Positions 1 to 9,081 of a stretch of DNA of 64,000 bases are shown one piece after another (position 1 is the stretch's first letter; every line of letters starts with the position of its first letter). Source of the DNA: Photorhabdus laumondii subsp. laumondii (GTDB taxonomy: Bacteria > Pseudomonadota > Gammaproteobacteria > Enterobacterales > Enterobacteriaceae); assembly GCF_003343245.1 (NCBI RefSeq), contig NZ_CP024901.1, positions 558,001 through 622,000 of the forward strand, written 5' to 3'. Below the pieces are notes generated by a model. It was not told where the DNA came from. It did no database searches and saw nothing but the letters and a program-made list of their open reading frames with translations. A program made the position numbers and the translations under genes.

Positions 1-566
1 ATACATATTTATAACTTGGAAACGTATATTATAGACGATTAAACCTATTTAAGAAGGGATTTTTATTATTTAGGTTAAATTAAGAGTGAAAGTCTAATTT
101 TTCGATAAAAATAAGTGTAATACACAGATTGAGAGTGTAATTAAGAATTATATTCTTGTTTTTGTGATCTTTTTGATATTTTGTTTCTTTTTTTGTTGTT
201 GTGCTGGTTAATATTCTTATGATTTTTTAATTTGTTTTTTTAGATGTTATGTAATATTAATTATTTTATATCAGTTGTTTATTGGTGTTTTATCTTTGTA
301 AATATTTCAATACGATTTTTTTATCCTGTGAAATAATTCCTTATTGATGTAGGCTTTCTCTTTATAGATTAATTTAAGTAGGGTGGGCATAGTTTAGTTT
401 TATTATAGATGATGTTGAGTTTATATTATGATGTAACATTATGGAAATAGTAAATTATAATTGATGATATTACAAAGGAATTATTGTTTGAGAAATAGTA
501 ATCTAAAATCTCTCATATATTTTAACTCATAATGTTATATACATTCTTTCATAGAAAATATATGCA
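1..566. other. AT-rich intergenic DNA
   Basis: No convincing coding region on either strand. The stretch is strongly AT-rich with many stops in all frames. It lies downstream of the minus-strand DUF4056 gene, so it is probably the 3' flank of that operon and perhaps upstream DNA of a gene left of the window. I see no repeat or RNA gene in it. Confidence 0.5.
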
Positions 567-1688
567 TCAATGATTCTCTTGTTGTTCTTTTGCTTTTTCT
601 GCCAATTGTGGAAAATCAAGAGCAATCCAATAACTTTCTGGTACAGGAAGATCTTTCATTTGGCGGCTAGGCCACAATTGTAATTCGGCCAATTCAGATA
701 ATCTGTAGCCAGTATATTGTTGTGGCAGGGTAAGTCTGAGTGGAACTTGCTGTTCTGTAGGCACCATATTAGGGGTACGATCGCTGTGAGTATGGAAATC
801 ACGTTGAAGGATTAAACGTTTATCAGGCACGCGACGTTTGCTGTCCCACCAGATACCATCAACCTGTTCAAACATTTTCCGTGTTTCATCAGGGGATAAG
901 GCTTCTAGTTCACGTAGTGCAGGAGGCAGAATAGCTTGCATTGATAGACGGTACTGTTTCATTGACGGTACTTGCCCAGCCAGTATCAAAGAGAGGGAAA
1001 GACGAGCGCCTAATAGATTGGAGTAGAGATCTTCAGGAGAGAACGCAGATACTTTTTCAGAAAATCCCGGTACAGACTGATAACCGTACCATTGGGCGAT
1101 TTCATGCCATGCAGCAAGTTCAAAAGCCAATTTTGCGGCTAGATAAGCAGTTAAGGTATAACGTTGTTCTATCGATGCTGGTGGTGTGAATTGATAGAAT
1201 TGGATACGGCGTAATGCTAATTCGCTGCTGAGTTCTATTTGCCACTCTTCTCCAAGACGAGGCCAGATTTGACTGAACAGAAAAACCGCATTATCAGCGG
1301 TATCCCGTACATGGGAAATATCAATGAATCCGCCTCGGCGGGTATATATCATCCCCACTTTTTCATTACTGAGCCCTGTTAATGAAGCAACGGTACCAAA
1401 AAAACTGTTGTTATAATTATGTGCCCCAAGATTATCGGCATCCAGCACATTACTTATGTGGTAAAAAGGTACTGGAATGGTCAGTAATTCAGTTTTTAAA
1501 TTGTAGCCAAAAGCACAGCAAGCTCTTAATCCTTCGGGAGAGGGAATCGGAGCAAGAACCGGCCATGCACGGGTGGCTTCGGCGGTTGTTTCACTATTTA
1601 AGTCAGGTTGTACTGGTGCGATTGAAGAAAAAGTTCCTTGGCATCCTGCGACTAACGTTAAAGCAGTAATCCATAAACGCAATTTCAA
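567..1688 (-). CDS. DUF4056-family lipoprotein
   Basis: 373 residues. The N terminus is a short basic start, a hydrophobic run and the lipobox LVAGC ending at Cys16, so the mature protein should be lipid-anchored in the envelope. The rest resembles DUF4056 proteins of gamma-proteobacteria, whose biochemical role I do not know. The start codon overlaps the stop of the upstream barrel gene by four bases (1685-1688), so the two are translationally coupled. It is the last gene of a three-gene envelope operon (3831 to 567). The family call is from memory of the family and is moderate; the lipoprotein call is read directly. Confidence 0.75.
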   Translation of the reverse strand: MKLRLWITALTLVAGCQGTFSSIAPVQPDLNSETTAEATRAWPVLAPIPSPEGLRACCAFGYNLKTELLTIPVPFYHISNVLDADNLGAHNYNNSFFGTVASLTGLSNEKVGMIYTRRGGFIDISHVRDTADNAVFLFSQIWPRLGEEWQIELSSELALRRIQFYQFTPPASIEQRYTLTAYLAAKLAFELAAWHEIAQWYGYQSVPGFSEKVSAFSPEDLYSNLLGARLSLSLILAGQVPSMKQYRLSMQAILPPALRELEALSPDETRKMFEQVDGIWWDSKRRVPDKRLILQRDFHTHSDRTPNMVPTEQQVPLRLTLPQQYTGYRLSELAELQLWPSRQMKDLPVPESYWIALDFPQLAEKAKEQQENH

Positions 1689-2830
1689 AACGCCTCTCCT
1701 ACCTGAAAATAAAATCCATTGCTTTTTTTACCGATACCAAAATCCAGCCTGACATTCATTTTAGGTTTGAATTCAAAACGATAGCCTGCGCCAACGGTGG
1801 GTAACCAGTTTTCTGAGCCAATATCTTTTGCATAATGGCTTAGAGTGCCCGCCCCAGCCCATAGAACAAAGCCATGTCGCCAGTCCAATTTGTGCCGATA
1901 TTCCAATTGGGTGCTGATAACATTTTTGTCCCGGTATCTGCCTTCATAATATCCGCGCATCCGATGACTATTACCTAGCATTGACAGCATATTCCAGGGC
2001 ACTTGGCCGTCAGTGAAACGACCATAACTATCGAATGCCAGTACAGATTTTTCATCTAATTGATAATAGGTGCTGTATTGCATATCAACGGTATTAAACC
2101 GGCGGTCACTGCCTAATGCCGGGGAAAAATGGGTATAGGTAATATCAAGAACGTGTCCTTGATGAGCGTTAGGCAGAAAATCCCGAGTGTCATAGCTGAA
2201 ATAGGCACTGACGCCTGAACTCAATATGGACCGGCCATCGTTTTCTGCTGCAAAAAGTTTTTTAGCACCGTTATCAGGGTCTTTGGCATGTAATGATGAA
2301 AAATTCCAGCCAGCGCCTAAATAGGTAGAATCAGCAACTCGATAGAGAACTCTGGGTTGCAAGTGCAGTTCCTGTGAGTGATATTTTTCTTTGCGATCAT
2401 CTGTCTTACCTGCTTGATATCCTGTACCCCAGTAGTAGGTGGGAACGTTGTTCAATGTACCGGAAAGAAAAAAACGCCATTGATCATCAGCAAAGAAATT
2501 GTAGTTATCAAATGTGAAGCCAAAGGCACCTGTTGAAGAGGCAAATCCATTCAGGGAAAGAGAAGAGATTTGGCTGGTATGATCATTATTATCTGGCCGA
2601 TAGAGACCAATGACAGCAACACCGAGACCAGCACCTAACTCTGGAGTGTAGAAAGGGCCGGGTAAAATGCCCCAGTCAATCGCTTTACTGCTGTCATAGG
2701 TATTACTGCCACCTAATTTTTCTAGCCAGCCATCGATTTTTCCCCTGCTGAGTCGTGCTTCGCCATATGAGAAATCAGAAATAAAAAGGCTGACTAAAGC
2801 CAGCCCATATAAAGTACAGCGGATATTCAT
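1685..2830 (-). CDS. BamA/TamA-family outer membrane barrel protein
   Basis: 381 residues with an N-terminal signal-like segment (residues 1-23, ending near FSYGEA). The C-terminal half has the alternating polar/aromatic strands and glycine-rich turns of an Omp85-type barrel (for example RGYYEGRYRDKN, which carries the RGY-like lid-loop signature, and GAGYRFEFKPKMNVRLDFGIG) and ends in Phe, the usual insertion signal. There is no room for POTRA domains, so it is a short surface-antigen-like member and not BamA itself. It shares one base with the gene before it (stop TAA, start ATG at 2830) and overlaps the lipoprotein gene after it by four bases. Role is inferred as outer-membrane transport or insertion; the substrate is unknown. 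Confidence 0.75.
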   Translation of the reverse strand: MNIRCTLYGLALVSLFISDFSYGEARLSRGKIDGWLEKLGGSNTYDSSKAIDWGILPGPFYTPELGAGLGVAVIGLYRPDNNDHTSQISSLSLNGFASSTGAFGFTFDNYNFFADDQWRFFLSGTLNNVPTYYWGTGYQAGKTDDRKEKYHSQELHLQPRVLYRVADSTYLGAGWNFSSLHAKDPDNGAKKLFAAENDGRSILSSGVSAYFSYDTRDFLPNAHQGHVLDITYTHFSPALGSDRRFNTVDMQYSTYYQLDEKSVLAFDSYGRFTDGQVPWNMLSMLGNSHRMRGYYEGRYRDKNVISTQLEYRHKLDWRHGFVLWAGAGTLSHYAKDIGSENWLPTVGAGYRFEFKPKMNVRLDFGIGKKSNGFYFQVGEAF

Positions 2831-3831
2831 TAAAAGCGAAACTCTCCCGAAATATAGCAGCTATTACGTTTGTTAAAGCCAACTTCAGTCAGCAGATTGA
2901 AATTGCGGGTGACTTCCAGCCTTGCACCAACGGTATTATTCCAGCGGGATGCAACATGCTGTTTTACTTTGAATTTCATACTTTCATAATCGTCGAATGC
3001 ACTTACTAATTTATCAAACATGGGGGGTAAATCCAGATTACTAATATTTCCCTCAAATTTCTGAGTAATTTTCTGGTACATACCACCGGTCCATACCTGC
3101 AATTTGGTATTTCCTTGGCCTGGGATGATTGGCTGGAATATAAACTCATAACCAACACGTGGTGTAACAACCAGAGCGCTAATTTTACCATCCAGAATAT
3201 CTAGATTAGTGTAGGTATAGTTAGTATCAAGTGTACCGAAAAACTGATCGTAACCTCCTGCTAGAGTAAAACCGCCACCATAGGTTTTACCTTTAAAGTC
3301 CAATTTGAAAGGAATATCTTTCATATCAGGAATAGGGAAACCACTAAATCTGATTCCCTCAATGTTGGTTTTCGATGATCCTTTTGTCCAACCATAAACG
3401 CCATAAACATTCAGAAAAGGTAGAACCCAGGCATCTAGTTTGAGCATATGCGACTCATTCTTTTCTCTGGTTTTACCTGTCTGGATATCCAGCACATCTT
3501 CAAAACCTGGGGTATTCGGTATAATGATTTTAATATCGTCTACAATGATATTCTGCCGCATATTCATATAACCGTAACTGGCACCAAAAGGTTCCGGTAG
3601 GTCATAACCTTTAGCTCTGGCCTCGTCACCCCAAATTGGGAGTATTCGTGATTCTTGCTTATTTGGTTTTCTGGATAAACTACCATCAGCAGTCGTTTGG
3701 TTTCCGCCGGACTGGCTAACAGAGAGAGAAAGAATTGGGCGATCATCAGCATAGCTATAAGGGATTGCCAGGCAGGATGAAATAACAGCTAACTTGCTAA
3801 TATCAGAAAATTTCATATCAAAAAATTTCAT
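2830..3831 (-). CDS. Predicted outer-membrane beta-barrel protein, function unknown
   Basis: About 333 residues if started at the ATG at 3831, which is followed by a signal-like segment ending ISSCLAIPYSYADD. A longer open frame to 3951 exists, but those 40 extra residues would precede the signal peptide, so I reject it. The C-terminal half is rich in amphipathic strands (VYGVYGWTKG, YGGGFTLAGGYDQFFG, VGYEFIFQP) and the protein ends GEFRF, a terminal aromatic residue typical of outer-membrane barrels. First gene of the operon with the Omp85-like and DUF4056 genes. I do not recognise the family firmly. Confidence 0.65.
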   Translation of the reverse strand: MKFFDMKFSDISKLAVISSCLAIPYSYADDRPILSLSVSQSGGNQTTADGSLSRKPNKQESRILPIWGDEARAKGYDLPEPFGASYGYMNMRQNIIVDDIKIIIPNTPGFEDVLDIQTGKTREKNESHMLKLDAWVLPFLNVYGVYGWTKGSSKTNIEGIRFSGFPIPDMKDIPFKLDFKGKTYGGGFTLAGGYDQFFGTLDTNYTYTNLDILDGKISALVVTPRVGYEFIFQPIIPGQGNTKLQVWTGGMYQKITQKFEGNISNLDLPPMFDKLVSAFDDYESMKFKVKQHVASRWNNTVGARLEVTRNFNLLTEVGFNKRNSCYISGEFRF

Positions 3832-3983
3832 AATAGAAAGCTCGGTTTTGCGGGTAAGAAGATTTAAGGTTGTTAGATATGTCCTATCGTAATATTTAAA
3901 GCGCAACAGACCCGGCAAACTATCATAAGTTTTATTGATAATAAGTATCATAAAGTGCTGAAAAGTATAATTTTACTGTTCAT

Positions 3984-5177
3984 CTAATGAACTATTCTGT
4001 TTTTCTCAGGCAAAGATAAAAGGAGCATGGTTATTACGCCACCTATTAATCCCCAGAATGCAGCGCCTACACCAAGTAATGTTACGCCAGATGCGGTGAT
4101 TAAAAATGTTATTACCGCAGCGTCCCGTTGTTTTTCATTCTGTAGCGTTTGTAGCAGGCTGCCGGAAATTGTTCCAAGCAATGCTAATCCGGCAATAATA
4201 TGAATAAGTGCTGCCGGTAGCGCGCTGAATAACATACTGATTGAACCACCGAACAGCCCTGCTATCAGGTAAAACACGCCCGCTACGGCAGCGGCCATAT
4301 AGCGGCGATTTGGGTCAGTGTGGATTTCTGGGCTCATACAAATTGCTGCCGTAATGGCGGCAATACAGACGGAAAAACCACCAAAAGGTGACAAGATCAG
4401 TGAAATGAGCGCAGTCCAGCTTATCAGTGATGAAACAGAAACTGGATACCCTGCGGCTTTCAGTGTGGCTACGCCGGGTGCGTTTTGGGATGCCATCGTG
4501 ACGATGAAAAATGGAATACCGACACTCAATAACGAAGAGAGTGTGAAACTGGGCGCAATAAATTCAGGGGCAACAAATGCGACTGTGGATTGTTGTTCAA
4601 AGTGAATACCTCCCTGTAAAGCGGCGATAATCAGCCCCGATAATAGTGTTAAGATGATGGCATAGCGGGATAAATATCTGCGTGCCAGAAGATAAGTTAA
4701 ACACATTCCGGCAGTCAGTACGAAGTTGACTGAAAATGAGGAAAAGGCATCTAAACCAAAGCGTAATAGAATACCGGCTAACATAGCGGCGGAAAGTGCC
4801 TGTGGGATATAGTTCATCAATCGAGCAAACAGGCCAGTAATACCGCACAGCAAGATCAGTGCTGAAGCAAAGATAAAGATACCAATGGCTTCATTAATTG
4901 ATGTTCCTGGTAGCGTTGTCGCCAGTAGCGCCGCGCCCGGTGTTGACCATGCGGTAAGGACGGGGGTGCGGTAATAAAGCGATAGCCCCAGGGAGCTGAT
5001 ACCCATCCCAAGCCCTAGCATACTCAGCCAGCCGCCGATCTGTAGGGTGGTGGCGCCCGCAGCTTCCGCAGCCTGAAAGATAATTGCCGCTGAACTGGTA
5101 TATCCAACTAAAACAGCGACAAATCCGGCGGTGATTGCCGGAAAAGAGAGGTCACGCAGAGAAATTGTATGGCGCAT
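3984..5177 (-). CDS. ydcO: BenE/YdcO-family benzoate/H+ symporter
   Basis: 397 residues from the ATG at 5177, chosen because GGAG lies about seven bases upstream; an ATG at 5189 overlaps that ribosome site. The sequence closely follows Escherichia coli YdcO: AGFVAVLVGYTSSAAIIFQA near the N terminus, TAWSTPGAALL, NEAIGIFIFASALI, LCGITGLFARLM, AAMLAGILLRFG, VTMASQNAPG, AAVAGVFYLIAGLFG. It has 11-12 hydrophobic segments across the full length. Members are inner-membrane proteins thought to import benzoate or related aromatics with protons; YdcO's own substrate is not settled. It stands alone between the envelope operon and queH. Confidence 0.9.
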   Translation of the reverse strand: MRHTISLRDLSFPAITAGFVAVLVGYTSSAAIIFQAAEAAGATTLQIGGWLSMLGLGMGISSLGLSLYYRTPVLTAWSTPGAALLATTLPGTSINEAIGIFIFASALILLCGITGLFARLMNYIPQALSAAMLAGILLRFGLDAFSSFSVNFVLTAGMCLTYLLARRYLSRYAIILTLLSGLIIAALQGGIHFEQQSTVAFVAPEFIAPSFTLSSLLSVGIPFFIVTMASQNAPGVATLKAAGYPVSVSSLISWTALISLILSPFGGFSVCIAAITAAICMSPEIHTDPNRRYMAAAVAGVFYLIAGLFGGSISMLFSALPAALIHIIAGLALLGTISGSLLQTLQNEKQRDAAVITFLITASGVTLLGVGAAFWGLIGGVITMLLLSLPEKNRIVH

Positions 5178-5460
5178 GGTGGTCTCCATTTAAATTGTTT
5201 TGGTTAAAAGCATCTGAATTTGGCTATAATTTAGTTAACTATCAGCGTAAAACAGATTTATCGGTAGTGAACTTCCTCGTACAAACTTTGATGACGACAA
5301 TATGACGGTAGAACCTGCCAGAATTTCAAGTAATTTACTGTGATCGAAAAGGTAAGGATCGTAAGGGCAAATAAGTCATGATGAATTTCATTCGAAAAAT
5401 TTGAAGCTAAAAATAACTATATTCTATAATCAATTCTTATAATTATATGGAGCCTGCTAA

Positions 5461-6129
5461 ATGGAAAACTATGTTCGCCCTGTTTTAACGTTACCGGATA
5501 ATGCGGAACGATTATTATTGCACTCTTGTTGTGCTCCTTGTTCTGGTGAAGTGATGGAAGCGCTACGTGCTTCTGGAATTGATTACACCGTCTTTTTCTA
5601 TAATCCGAATATTCATCCCAAACGGGAATATTTAATTCGCAAAGAAGAGAACATTCGTTTTGCGGAGCAACACAATGTGCCATTTGTCGATGCGGATTAT
5701 GACAGCGATAACTGGTTTGAACGTGCTAAAGGCATGGAATTGGAGCCAGAAAGAGGTGTTCGCTGCACCATGTGCTTTGATATGCGTTTTGAGCGTACTG
5801 CTTTGTATGCTTATGAAAATAATTTCAGCATTATTTCAAGCTCATTGGGCATTTCCCGCTGGAAAAACATGCAGCAGATAAATGATTGTGGAAAACGAGC
5901 GGCAAGTCAGTATCCGGGGATTCAATACTGGGATTACAACTGGCGTAAACAAGGTGGTTCAGCTCGGATGATTGAAATTAGTAAACAGGAAAGATTTTAT
6001 CAGCAGGAATATTGTGGTTGTATCTATTCATTGCGTGACACGAATAAACACCGTAAATCTCAGGGACGGGATATCATCAGGATTGGTGTTAAATATTATG
6101 GTGATGAAGATACTGAAGGGGCTTGTTAA
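5461..6129 (+). CDS. queH: Epoxyqueuosine reductase QueH
   Basis: 222 residues. QueH (formerly DUF208) carries out the last step of queuosine synthesis, reducing epoxyqueuosine to queuosine in tRNA, and replaces the unrelated QueG. Visible hallmarks are the cysteine cluster HSCCAPCSG (Cys23, Cys24, Cys27), the RCTMC pair (Cys102, Cys105) and a late [10 protein letters not shown] motif, which provide the iron-sulfur and metal ligands. The start at 5461 has GGAG eight bases upstream. A G/C-run hairpin follows the stop. It is a single-gene unit between ydcO and the acid-shock-like gene. Confidence 0.92.
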   Translation: MENYVRPVLTLPDNAERLLLHSCCAPCSGEVMEALRASGIDYTVFFYNPNIHPKREYLIRKEENIRFAEQHNVPFVDADYDSDNWFERAKGMELEPERGVRCTMCFDMRFERTALYAYENNFSIISSSLGISRWKNMQQINDCGKRAASQYPGIQYWDYNWRKQGGSARMIEISKQERFYQQEYCGCIYSLRDTNKHRKSQGRDIIRIGVKYYGDEDTEGAC

Positions 6130-6151
6130 GCTTTTCACGATAGCCTGTTGA

Positions 6152-6168
6152 GGGGGGGATTTCCCCCC
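6152..6168 (+). terminator. G-run/C-run hairpin after queH
   Basis: Seven G (6152-6158), a short ATTT loop and six C (6163-6168), 22 bases after the queH stop. It should form a very stable short stem, but no T-run follows, so termination is an inference from position. Confidence 0.45.
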
Positions 6169-6257
6169 TGAATTTACAGTTATGATACGACTAAACTTGT
6201 GTCATAACGATTGCGGACATAATTGCGGACATAAATAGTAGTTTTAGGCCGGAAAAC

Positions 6258-6476
6258 TCAGTGAGCCTTCTTCTTGGCTTCTTTGCTTTTTGCCTTCTGG
6301 TGTGAGCGTTGTTTGGGGGCGGTTTTGCCAGATTTCTTCTCTGCTTTGGTATTTTCCATATGGGAAGACGTCGCCTTGGTATTCGAAGATTGGGGGGCGG
6401 GTGTGCTAGGTGCAGCCAATACCGCGCCAGAGAATAACAGTGATAATACAGTTATGGATAAGCCTAAACGTGTCAT
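6258..6476 (-). CDS. Small basic secreted protein, acid-shock (Asr)-like
   Basis: 72 residues: a signal peptide (residues 1-22, cleavage around AVLAA-PSTP) and a mature part made almost only of Ser, Thr, Ala, Pro, Lys, Gln and His, ending KSKEAKKKAH. This composition and length match the acid-shock proteins (Asr) of enterics, periplasmic basic proteins induced at low pH. Sequence identity to Asr cannot be judged by eye in such low-complexity sequence, so the name is a resemblance. AGGA lies about nine bases before the start codon. Confidence 0.6.
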   Translation of the reverse strand: MTRLGLSITVLSLLFSGAVLAAPSTPAPQSSNTKATSSHMENTKAEKKSGKTAPKQRSHQKAKSKEAKKKAH

Positions 6477-7195
6477 GATAATTTTCCTGTGTTTTAACTT
6501 TGTTTCACTTGCTGGAATACATTTTGCGCGACTCAGTAAGCTACTTGCTATTCCAGATTTGTTTTAACGCACAGTGAGTATACGGGCCTGATCATTAATT
6601 CAGCAATTTAAGATAATGCTTTTTTATAGTTTTTTATAATTCGTTGAAGAATCGTTGAAGTTTTTGGGCATAATTTGCCTGATAACAGAGGGCGTTTATT
6701 TAAAGCGGTGGGTTTTCTATTGACATGTATACTCCGGTGTTCGTATTCACTGTTCATTCATAGGCAGGTTTGCACAAGCGGTAATTAATTAACATAGGTA
6801 TAATCTAGAGGAATTATCACATATACCCTATTGTTTTTTATTTAGATAGATTAGAGAGAAATATTATTACAACTAATTTCTATCTCTTTTGTGGACAATG
6901 GTGAAAACTATACTATTATGAAATTGGTGCATTGAAATAATTAATGCTGATATATACCCTATGGATTTCAAGATGAATCGCGACGGCAAGGGAGTGCAGC
7001 CAACAAAGAGGCAACTTGAAAGATAACGGATATAACAGTTCAGTAACTACATCACAGTCTATAATAACAGACTGAGCATATTAACGCTCTATTAGGGAAA
7101 AACTTATACCGTTCATGATGAAAAGGCAATGAGGCGTCATGATAACTCATTGGCTGTAATCGGAAAAGTAATGTTAACCAAGTGGAGATAGATAT
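6477..7195. other. Intergenic region upstream of the chitinase gene
   Basis: About 700 bases between the divergent acid-shock-like and chitinase genes. It holds a shortened ERIC element (6951-7033) and otherwise AT-rich DNA with no coding region I can support. Promoters for both genes must lie here, but I cannot assign them confidently. Confidence 0.5.
6951..7033 (-). repeat. ERIC element with internal deletion
   Basis: Shares both ends with the full ERIC copies in this window (TATATACCCTATGGATTTCA at one end, GGCAACTTGAAAGATAACGG at the other) but lacks the roughly 45-base core that carries the CCCCGGG and CCGGGGTGAG segments. Internally deleted ERIC forms are known in enterics. Confidence 0.8.
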
Positions 7196-8788
7196 ATGTC
7201 TAAATACAAATTAAACCGATATTTATTAGCGAGTTCTATATTATGTTTTTTCACATCAGGAAATGTTATTGCCGCCAACCCTAAAATATCTGCATATTAT
7301 CTGAGTGGGCCTGCTGCACAGGTGGATACTCAAGAATATTATGCCAGCCTTGATAATTTTAAAAAATTAAGTAGAGATATCTCTAAGAACAAGAGTAACT
7401 TTAATACGTTGGTATTGTCTTTCGTCCAGCCTGGTTTTGTTAATTATGAAAAAAATAGCCTGAAATGTTCAGGATTGTTTGGTTATACCTGTACTTCTGG
7501 TCAAAGTATTAGCATCAAAGAAGCTGAAAATGCTAGAGCTGATTTTATGGCATTAAAAGGTGTGATTGCTGATTTAAAATCTCATGGTGTGAGCACTTAT
7601 ATTGCAGTAGGTGGATGGAACTTTAGTTGTGATCCAAAAATTTATGATATAACTGCCAGCAAAAAAGATGCTTGTGGTAATGAACCCGGTGCGGTTTATG
7701 ACATCTTCCCTAATCCCCTGACTAAAATTCCTCGATTTGACAGTACTATTACGGGTAAAGCAGCAGATAAGGCATATAGAAATATTGTCAATTTGGCTGC
7801 TAACTTGGGAGTCGAGGGAATTGATGTGGATTATGAAGAATTCTGGCACGCTGATATTAATGCAAAAAGCTGGAAATTAACGCCTGACTCAATCAAGGTT
7901 CCCCTTAATAACAGTGAAACTCTTATTACATCAACTTTAATAGCAAAGGGACTCGGCGGTTATGTTTATGATGCGTCAATGAAGATTGTTCCTGGCGCAG
8001 AAAAAATTCCCCGTGCAATGCCTGCAACCGTGGATAAATTCGCCGCTATTTTAAAATCTTTTTACACTTCAATTAATGCCGTTAAACCATCACTTAAGCT
8101 AAGTATTGCAGGTCCTGCAACGGGAGGTATCCCGAATATGTCCGCTAATTGGGGAACCAATGCGAGGAATAGTGATATTTATGGTGGTGCTTGGTGGGGA
8201 GGAAATCTCTATGGTTTAATTTATAATACCGCGCTGAGTTATCCCAGTCTGATCAACCGACTCAGTTATATTGGTGTGATGACCTATGATTTAAGTGAAA
8301 AAGATTGTGGATTTATTGGAGGAGGTGAAACATATATTCCTTGTGACCTTCCTGGACAGGTTAAGTATTATTATGGGCAATATATTAATTGGCTTAAATC
8401 GGGCAATGAAGTTGTTACCTTTCATATCAAACTGAAAGGGGCACGTAATTACGCTCAGGCATCAGTTCAACCGCAAAAATTATTGGTTTTGCCGCCGATT
8501 ACCGTTGGATTTGAAGTTGGTAGACCCGCAACCGGTAATTTACCGCTGACGAAGAGCGCTCTTAACAGCATATTAGATGGTACGATCAAATATGGTAAAA
8601 CGGGTCTGATAATGTGGGATCTATTTAAGAATGAACGTTATGACGGTAGTAACTGGAAAGATGAGTGGGCAACACCTAATGATCTTTTGTCTACAGCTTG
8701 CAAAAAAATAGGGCTGACAGGAGAGCATTATAATTGTGATAGTTCTGTCCCGACACCTGATCCTGTTCCGGCTTTTATTAAGAAATAA
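7196..8788 (+). CDS. Secreted GH18 chitinase, toxin-complex associated
   Basis: 530 residues with a signal peptide (residues 1-26, ending NVIAA). The GH18 active-site strand reads EGIDVDYEEFW, with the catalytic acid at Glu214 and partner aspartates at Asp210 and Asp212; the first Asp of the usual DxxDxDxE is replaced by Glu207. The substrate-strand motif YIAVGGWNF and the late MTYDL and GLIMWDLF segments also fit GH18. Chitinases of this kind occur next to ABC toxin-complex genes in Yersinia entomophaga and Photorhabdus, where they help breach the insect midgut. It converges on tcaC across an ERIC element. GGAG precedes the start. Enzyme class is secure; incorporation into a Tc complex is inference. 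Confidence 0.88.
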   Translation: MSKYKLNRYLLASSILCFFTSGNVIAANPKISAYYLSGPAAQVDTQEYYASLDNFKKLSRDISKNKSNFNTLVLSFVQPGFVNYEKNSLKCSGLFGYTCTSGQSISIKEAENARADFMALKGVIADLKSHGVSTYIAVGGWNFSCDPKIYDITASKKDACGNEPGAVYDIFPNPLTKIPRFDSTITGKAADKAYRNIVNLAANLGVEGIDVDYEEFWHADINAKSWKLTPDSIKVPLNNSETLITSTLIAKGLGGYVYDASMKIVPGAEKIPRAMPATVDKFAAILKSFYTSINAVKPSLKLSIAGPATGGIPNMSANWGTNARNSDIYGGAWWGGNLYGLIYNTALSYPSLINRLSYIGVMTYDLSEKDCGFIGGGETYIPCDLPGQVKYYYGQYINWLKSGNEVVTFHIKLKGARNYAQASVQPQKLLVLPPITVGFEVGRPATGNLPLTKSALNSILDGTIKYGKTGLIMWDLFKNERYDGSNWKDEWATPNDLLSTACKKIGLTGEHYNCDSSVPTPDPVPAFIKK

Positions 8789-8823
8789 CATTGACGTTGA
8801 TATTTCATTTTTAATTCTGCAAG

Positions 8824-8954
8824 TATATACCCTATGGATTGCAAGATGCATCGCGACGGCAAGGGAACGAATCCCCGGGAGCATAGATAACGATGTGACC
8901 GGGGTGAGTGAGTGCAGCCAACAAAGAGGCAACTTGAAAGATGACGGGTATATA
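8824..8954 (-). repeat. ERIC element
   Basis: About 131 bases beginning TATATACCCTATGGATTGCA and ending in a TATAT repeat. The core has CCCCGGGAGCATAG and GACCGGGGTGAGTGAG, which correspond to the two conserved ERIC blocks used as PCR primer sites. Lies between the convergent chitinase and tcaC genes. Confidence 0.9.
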
Positions 8955-9037
8955 TGTGGGTTTCCTTTAAAGGTGATTTGCATTATCAAAACGGTGGAAC
9001 TTATCGGAAATGCTAAATTTTCAAAGTTGATAGATAC

Positions 9038-9061
9038 TGCCCCGCAATATACCGCGGGGCA
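9038..9061 (-). terminator. Terminator hairpin of tcaC
   Basis: Perfect 8-base stem TGCCCCGC / GCGGGGCA with an eight-base AT-rich loop, 20 bases past the tcaC stop. No long U-run, so efficiency is uncertain. Confidence 0.6.
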
Positions 9062-9081
9062 ACAGATAAAAATAGGTAAAA

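Noticed and set aside
2830..3951. Longer start for the first envelope-operon gene
   Set aside because: The extra 40 residues precede a clear signal peptide beginning at the ATG at 3831.
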